Of a DNA stretch of 64,000 bases, positions 59,533-64,000 are shown in pieces. The DNA comes from Flavobacterium luteolum (GTDB lineage: Bacteria > Bacteroidota > Bacteroidia > Flavobacteriales > Flavobacteriaceae). Each line of letters opens with the position of its first letter. Position 1 is the stretch's first letter. The stretch is from assembly GCF_027111275.1 (NCBI RefSeq), contig NZ_CP114286.1, positions 4,822,501 to 4,886,500 of the forward strand. The letters are read 5' to 3'. The notes below the pieces were generated by a model that had not been told where the DNA came from, ran no database searches, and saw nothing but the letters and a program-made list of their open reading frames with translations. The position numbers and the translations under genes are program-made.

Positions 59533-59659
59533 CTTTCGAATCATTAATGCCAGATTAAGTTCAACTTTTACCTTACTTAACATTAACTTAAAGTTTGCTT
59601 AAGATGCATATTTTCTTTATTTATTGGAGCTTAGCATTATTTCTGAGGGCTAAATTCTC

Positions 59660-59667
59660 TATCTTTG
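59660..59667 (+). promoter_or_regulatory. -7 box TATCTTTG for the two-component pair
   Basis: Lies 42 nt before the ATG at 59710. Confidence 0.6.
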
Positions 59668-59709
59668 GGTTGAAAAAATGGAATTCAAATTTTAAAAATG
59701 ATATAGTAA

Positions 59710-60372
59710 ATGCATATTTTAATAGTGGAAGACGAAGTAGGTATCGTCCAATTTCTAAAACAAGGTTTACAAGAAGAAGGTTATCAAATTACCACAGCTG
59801 CCGATGGTTCTAAAGGCTTTGAGCTGGTTCAGGAGCAAAAGTTTGATTTGATTCTTTTAGATTGGATGTTGCCTAAAATTAACGGTCTTGATCTTTGTAA
59901 AGCTATTCGAATTAAAGACCAGACTACGCCAATCATTTTCTTGACTGCCAAAGATACTGTTCAGGAAACCATAGAAGGTTTAAAAGCTGGAGCAAACGAT
60001 TATATCAAAAAGCCTTTTAGTTTTGAAGAATTGGTGGAGCGTATTAAAGTTCACTTTAGAAACAAAAAAAAGATTGAAACTTTGACACTTGGCAATATTA
60101 CAATGGATTTGTCGAGGCATATTGTATTAAAAGGTGAAGAAGAAATATCACTGACTCAGCGCGAATTTGAGCTGTTGGCTTATTTAATAGAACATAAAGG
60201 AAAAGTTTGCACAAGAAATCAGATTTTGAGTGATGTTTGGGAAATCAATTTTGAATATGACACTGGCGTTATTGATGTTTTTATGAATGCAATTCGAAAA
60301 AAACTAAACCTTAAAATTGAAGAAGATTATATAAAAACGATTCGAGGCATTGGATATATCGCCAATGATTAA
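59710..60372 (+). CDS. OmpR/PhoB family response regulator
   Basis: 220 aa. Receiver domain with acidic pair ED at 7-8, phospho-acceptor Asp51 in LILLDWMLP, and Lys in IKKPFSFEEL. The C-terminal winged helix (TLGNITMDLSRHIVL ... LTQREFELLAYLIEHKGKVCTRNQIL ... VIDVFMNAIRKKL ... IKTIRGIGYI) binds DNA. Partner kinase starts 8 nt before this stop, so they are coupled. Signal unknown. Confidence 0.94.
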   Translation: MHILIVEDEVGIVQFLKQGLQEEGYQITTAADGSKGFELVQEQKFDLILLDWMLPKINGLDLCKAIRIKDQTTPIIFLTAKDTVQETIEGLKAGANDYIKKPFSFEELVERIKVHFRNKKKIETLTLGNITMDLSRHIVLKGEEEISLTQREFELLAYLIEHKGKVCTRNQILSDVWEINFEYDTGVIDVFMNAIRKKLNLKIEEDYIKTIRGIGYIAND

Positions 60373-61777
60373 TAAGATGACATCATTATCCTTTAAAAAT
60401 AGAATTGCCTTAAATTATATTGTAGGAACAGGGCTTTTGGTTTTGGCGGTCTTTTCTGCTATCTACTTTATTGTCAAACTAACGGTTTACAACCATATCG
60501 ATGAAAATCTTAATATAGAAATTCAGGATCATTTAAAAGAGCTAAGAATAGAAAAAGGTGCTGTTATTTTTATGGATGCCGAAGAGTGGGAGGAAAGAGA
60601 ACACAATTCAGTCGATGTAAATCCCATTTTTGTCCAATTTTTGGATTTGAACAAAAAAATTATCGAAAAATCTCCTAATTTAAAAAATGAGAAACTTGTT
60701 TTTCATGAAAGGAAAGAGCATTTTCATCCTTTTGATACGAAATTATTAGGGAATAAAATTCGCCAGACACAGGTGCCGCTTCATGTGCAATCTAAGAAAG
60801 TGGGTTATTTGATAATTGCAATGTCGCTTTCTGATTCTTCAAAAGTTTTGGATAATCTGATGGATACTTTATTGATTACCTTTCCTATTATTCTGCTTAT
60901 TTTGTTTTTCTTAGCGAGATTTTATGCGGGAAGAAGTATAAGACCAATAAATAATATTATTCAGACCTCTAAAATCATTACAAAAGACAATTTAAAAGCA
61001 CGAATTCCGATCCCTAAAACAAGAGACGAATTGTTTGTACTTTCTAAAACAATAAATAGTCTTTTGAATCGAATCGAAGAGGCAATTGAACGCGAAAAAC
61101 AATTCACTTCGGATGCGTCTCATGAGTTAAGAACTCCTCTTACCGTTATTAAAGGAACACTTGAAGTGTTGATACGTAAACCTAGAGATAATAAAGAGTA
61201 CGAAGAAAAAATTAATTATTGTATTAATGAAGTTGACCACTTGAATTCGCTTGTTGATCAGCTGCTTTTGATGGCTCGTTTTGAGAACCAAAAACAAAAT
61301 ATTCATAAAGAAAATGTCTATTTGAATGCGGTAGTTTTAGATGTTTTGAAATTGAATGCAGAAAAAATTAAAACGGGAAGAATTAATGTAATATTAGAGG
61401 CTTCGGAAGAGTTTTATATTTATTCTGATAACTATTTAGTGATAACTATTCTTCGAAATATTATTTCAAATGCTGTAAAGTATTCAAAACCAGATAGTAA
61501 AGTTACGATATCATTATCAAGAGAAAACCAAAAGATTATATGTAATATTTCAGATCATGGTATCGGAATTGCAAAAAAAGATCTTGAATCAATTTTGAAT
61601 CCTTTTTTCAGATCAGATTCACTGAATCATGCTGAAATTAAAGGAACTGGACTTGGATTGTTTATTGTGAAACGAATGACCGATCTGCTTAAGATTAAAT
61701 TTAAAATTGAAAGTGAAATAGGAAAAGGAACGAAAGTTCTATTGGTTTTTGATGAATATGATAATTCGTTAAAGTAA
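60365..61777 (+). CDS. Sensor histidine kinase
   Basis: 470 aa from ATG 60365. Two membrane helices (about 17-40 and 170-190) flank a periplasmic sensor of about 130 residues; then HAMP (ARFYAGRSIRPINNIIQTSKIITKDN), HisKA with His253 in SDASHELRTPLTVI, and HATPase (NIISNAVKYS, DHGIGIAKKDLE, GTGLGLFIVKRM). Cognate of the overlapping OmpR-type regulator. ATG 60377 would also be possible. Followed by about 100 bp of AT-rich sequence before the his promoter. Confidence 0.93.
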   Translation: MINKMTSLSFKNRIALNYIVGTGLLVLAVFSAIYFIVKLTVYNHIDENLNIEIQDHLKELRIEKGAVIFMDAEEWEEREHNSVDVNPIFVQFLDLNKKIIEKSPNLKNEKLVFHERKEHFHPFDTKLLGNKIRQTQVPLHVQSKKVGYLIIAMSLSDSSKVLDNLMDTLLITFPIILLILFFLARFYAGRSIRPINNIIQTSKIITKDNLKARIPIPKTRDELFVLSKTINSLLNRIEEAIEREKQFTSDASHELRTPLTVIKGTLEVLIRKPRDNKEYEEKINYCINEVDHLNSLVDQLLLMARFENQKQNIHKENVYLNAVVLDVLKLNAEKIKTGRINVILEASEEFYIYSDNYLVITILRNIISNAVKYSKPDSKVTISLSRENQKIICNISDHGIGIAKKDLESILNPFFRSDSLNHAEIKGTGLGLFIVKRMTDLLKIKFKIESEIGKGTKVLLVFDEYDNSLK

Positions 61778-61874
61778 TTTTAAAATTCTTAAGCATAATG
61801 CTGTCTGTGGCGATTTTTAACAATAAACTATCGTTAAGTTAAAATAAAAATTGCTTTTTAATTATTTTATCTAG

Positions 61875-61882
61875 TATATTTG
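61875..61882 (+). promoter_or_regulatory. -7 box TATATTTG for the his operon
   Basis: Upstream TTG at 61851-61853, 21 nt away, fits the -33 element. Start of transcription expected near 61888, leaving about 30 nt before the leader peptide. Confidence 0.7.
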
Positions 61883-61918
61883 CAACCGAATCAAAGAAGT
61901 AAAAAAACAAAACAAATC

Positions 61919-61978
61919 ATGATTTCAATTCAATTACATCATCATCATTTACATTATTGCTCTCAAGCGATGTGTTAA
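61919..61978 (+). CDS. hisL: His operon leader peptide
   Basis: 19 codons: MISIQLHHHHLHYCSQAMC then TAA. Four consecutive His codons (61937-61948) and a fifth at 61952 within six codons are the hallmark of transcription attenuation by ribosome stalling on uncharged tRNA-His. AT-rich ribosome entry region after the promoter at 61875. A second small frame, 61983-62018 (MHVNHHILKPV), has three more His codons and runs into the terminator stem; whether it is translated is open. Confidence 0.85.
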   Translation: MISIQLHHHHLHYCSQAMC

Positions 61979-62038
61979 TGGTATGCATGTAAATCATCAT
62001 ATTTTAAAACCCGTTTGAGTACATCAAACGGGTTTTTT
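61962..62038 (+). promoter_or_regulatory. His attenuator: terminator and candidate antiterminator
   Basis: Terminator: AAAACCCGTTTGA (62006-62018) pairs perfectly with 62024-62036, 5-nt loop, T-run to 62038. Competing pairing: CTCAAGCG (61962-61969) with CGTTTGAG (62012-62019), 8 bp with one G-U, which would break the terminator stem. 61962 lies just past the His codons, so a ribosome stalled there leaves it free, whereas one reaching the stop at 61978 covers it. A third helix, ATTTACAT (61947-61954, within the His codons) with 61987-61994, could act when nothing is translated. Confidence 0.75.
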
Positions 62039-62090
62039 AATTCAAGCTCTCTTTGTACTCAAACTATTAATCCAACAAACAACTAAAAAA

Positions 62091-62948
62091 ATGAGTACTT
62101 TAAAAATTGCAATTCAAAAATCGGGTCGTTTAAACGAAGACAGCATTCAAATTCTAAAAGACTGCGGTATTTCAATCAATAACGGAATCGATCAATTAAA
62201 AGCTGAAGCTTCAAATTTTCCTCTTGAAGTTTTATATCTTAGAAATTCAGATATCCCTCAATACTTGATTGATGGAGTAGTAGATTTAGCCATTGTTGGC
62301 GATAATCTTTTGGTAGAGAAAGGAAAAGGAATTGAAGTGGTTCAGAAGCTTGGATTCTCAAAATGTAAAGTTTCTGTAGCAGTTCCTAAAACTTTCGAAT
62401 ACAATTCGGTTCAGGATTTAGCTGGACTTCGTATTGCTACTTCTTATCCAAATACAGTTAACGAATATTTCAGTAAATTTGGTTTAAGTGTTGATATTCA
62501 CCAAATTTCAGGTTCTGTAGAAATCGCACCAAATATCGGACTTGCAGATGCTATTGTAGATATCGTTTCAAGCGGAAGCACTTTGTTTAAAAATAACTTG
62601 AAAGAAGTTGAAGTTATTTTGAAAAGTGAGGCAGTTTTAGCAGTTTCTCCAAAAGTTTCTCCTGAAATCCAAAAACACATCGATACTTTAAAATTCAGAA
62701 TTCAGGCAGTTTTAAGAGCTAGAAATTCAAAGTATATTTTAATGAATGTTCCAAATGATAAAATTGAAGCCGTTGGAAAAATCCTTCCAGTTCTTAGAAG
62801 TTTGACAGTTCTTCCTTTGGCTCAAGAAGGCTGGAGCAGTGTACACTCTGTAATCGATAAAGATACTTTCTGGGATGTAATAGATCAATTGAAAGAAGTA
62901 GGAGCAGAAGGAATTCTAGTTTGTCCAATTGAGAAAATGGTGCTATAA
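62091..62948 (+). CDS. hisG: ATP phosphoribosyltransferase, long form
   Basis: 285 aa. First enzyme of histidine synthesis: ATP plus PRPP to phosphoribosyl-ATP. N-terminal KIAIQKSGRLNEDSIQIL, middle DLAIVGDNLLVEKG and LADAIVDIVSSGSTLFKN (PRPP loop), and a C-terminal ACT-like regulatory domain (about 210-285) that binds histidine, which marks the long form. First structural gene after the attenuator at 61962-62038. Confidence 0.96.
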   Translation: MSTLKIAIQKSGRLNEDSIQILKDCGISINNGIDQLKAEASNFPLEVLYLRNSDIPQYLIDGVVDLAIVGDNLLVEKGKGIEVVQKLGFSKCKVSVAVPKTFEYNSVQDLAGLRIATSYPNTVNEYFSKFGLSVDIHQISGSVEIAPNIGLADAIVDIVSSGSTLFKNNLKEVEVILKSEAVLAVSPKVSPEIQKHIDTLKFRIQAVLRARNSKYILMNVPNDKIEAVGKILPVLRSLTVLPLAQEGWSSVHSVIDKDTFWDVIDQLKEVGAEGILVCPIEKMVL

Positions 62949-63073
62949 AAATAGAAGTTCCAATATGAAAATTCCAAATTCCAAACTGTAGATACTGCTT
63001 TGCGAACTTAGCATTTTTCAAGACAAAGAGAATAATAAAACCTTGCGCCCTTTGCGGTAAAAAAAATAAAGGC

Positions 63074-64000
63074 ATGAATAAAATAGATAATCCAAAACCA
63101 GAAATCTGGTCAGAAATATTAAAAAGACCAACACAAACTGTTGATGATATTGAAGTTACAGTAAAAGAAATCTTTAAAGAAGTTCAAAGAAAAGGAGATG
63201 AAGCTGTGGCAAAATATACTTCAATTTTTGACGGAATTTCGTTAGAGAACTATGACGTTTCTCAAGCAGAAATTGAAGAAGCAATTAGTCTGATTCCGAT
63301 TGAATTGAAAGAAGCGATCGAACTAGCAAAAAACAATATTTATAACTTCCATAACGCTCAAAAAACAGATCGCGTTTCTGTTGAAACTATTGATGGGGTA
63401 AATTGCTGGCAGGAAAAAAGACCAATTCAGAAAATTGGTTTATACATTCCAGGTGGTACAGCACCATTGTTTTCAACTGTTTTAATGCTTGCGGTTCCAG
63501 CAGAAATTGCGGGTTGTAAAGAAATTGTATTGTGCTCTCCTCCAGATAAAAAAGGAAAAATTAATCCCGCAATTTTATATGCCGCAAATTTATGTGGTGT
63601 AACTAAAATTTTGAAAGTTGGTGGAATTCAAGCAATTGCAGGAATGACTTTCGGTACACAATCTATTCCAAAAGTGTATAAAATTTTCGGACCAGGAAAT
63701 CAGTTTGTAACCGTAGCAAAACAATTGGCAACTCAGTTTGGAGTTGCAATCGATATGCCTGCCGGTCCTTCAGAATTGTTAATTGTGGCAGACGACTCTG
63801 CTGTTCCTGCTTTTGTGGCTTCAGATTTATTGTCTCAGGCTGAGCATGGAACTGACAGTCAGGTAATTTTAGTTTCGACTTCAAGAAAGCTAATTGATGA
63901 AGTCGAAAAAGAGGTTCAGTCTCAATTAGAAGTGCTTCCAAGAAAAGCCATTGCAGAAAAAGCGATTGAGAATTCGAAATTAATTTATGTTGAAAATGAT
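63074..64000 (+). CDS. hisD: Histidinol dehydrogenase, 3'-truncated by the window end
   Basis: 309 codons are visible, from ATG 63074 to the last base; the frame stays open, so the gene continues past the window (family length about 430). Final two NAD-dependent steps of histidine synthesis. IQKIGLYIPGGTAPLFSTVLMLAVPA is the family's NAD/substrate region; KVYKIFGPGNQFVTVAKQL and GPSELLIVAD follow; zinc ligands Gln255 and His258 in SQAEHGTDSQ match E. coli Q259/H262. The catalytic Glu/His pair and C-terminal ligands lie outside. The 125-bp gap from hisG holds heptamers (AAATTCC). Confidence 0.95.
   Translation, partial: MNKIDNPKPEIWSEILKRPTQTVDDIEVTVKEIFKEVQRKGDEAVAKYTSIFDGISLENYDVSQAEIEEAISLIPIELKEAIELAKNNIYNFHNAQKTDRVSVETIDGVNCWQEKRPIQKIGLYIPGGTAPLFSTVLMLAVPAEIAGCKEIVLCSPPDKKGKINPAILYAANLCGVTKILKVGGIQAIAGMTFGTQSIPKVYKIFGPGNQFVTVAKQLATQFGVAIDMPAGPSELLIVADDSAVPAFVASDLLSQAEHGTDSQVILVSTSRKLIDEVEKEVQSQLEVLPRKAIAEKAIENSKLIYVEND

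Noticed and set aside
63663..63941. A 92-codon minus-strand open frame with Leu/Gln-rich product
   Set aside because: It lies antisense within hisD, which has clear family motifs; the low-complexity product is a frame shadow.

Overview
The window is AT-rich chromosomal DNA from a Bacteroidota bacterium, almost certainly a Flavobacterium of the F. johnsoniae kind. The evidence is PorX, an LpxC-FabZ fusion, SusC/SusD with an ECF sigma/FecR pair, EttA, the CAL67264-type small membrane protein, AT-rich leaders instead of Shine-Dalgarno sites, and many copies of the Bacteroidota -7 promoter box TAnnTTTG. I saw no rRNA, tRNA, CRISPR array, transposase or prophage.

Layout. 0-1.4 kb: tail of a kinase-like protein with a lost phospho-acceptor His, a small helical protein and a lone PAS protein. 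1.7-10.8 kb: recG, small lipoproteins, DUF1697, a Dph6-like ATP pyrophosphatase, an M1 aminopeptidase and a patatin. 10.8-12.6 kb: a TauE-like transporter, then a tail-to-tail toxin-antitoxin pair between inverted octamer repeat arrays. 12.6-29.7 kb: housekeeping and repair genes (uvrD/pcrA, yciO-like, OmpA lipoprotein, GT2, HsdR-N protein, holA, ettA, mutS2, ung, ald, tsaE, porX). 29.9-38 kb: an HD phosphohydrolase and a lipid A cluster (lpxD, lpxC-fabZ, lpxA, efp, a second lpxD-like gene, an NTF2-like gene) followed by sucD. 38.6-48.1 kb: an ECF sigma / FecR / SusC with STN domain / SusD / zinc peptidase / DUF4302 uptake locus. 48.6-62 kb: fabG, a VWA membrane protein, a DUF4846-M15 pair, LysR with a YeiH-type transporter, a zinc phospholipase C-like protein, an LTA-synthase-like enzyme and an OmpR/HK two-component pair. 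61.9 kb to the end: the start of the his operon (leader peptide, attenuator, hisG, incomplete hisD).

Four things stand out. (1) Many intergenic gaps hold arrays of 8-nt (CTAAGnnn) or 7-nt units, often inverted into hairpins; in three genes (recG, the TauE gene, fabG) the stop codon TAA is the TAA of the first octamer unit. (2) A His-rich leader peptide is followed by a terminator and a plausible antiterminator. (3) A ParE/RelE-like toxin and its putative antitoxin converge and overlap by 24 bp, each with its own promoter. (4) Three genes have a -7 box 1-5 nt before the ATG, which predicts leaderless mRNAs.

Product names come from motif and family recognition by eye; no database search was run.
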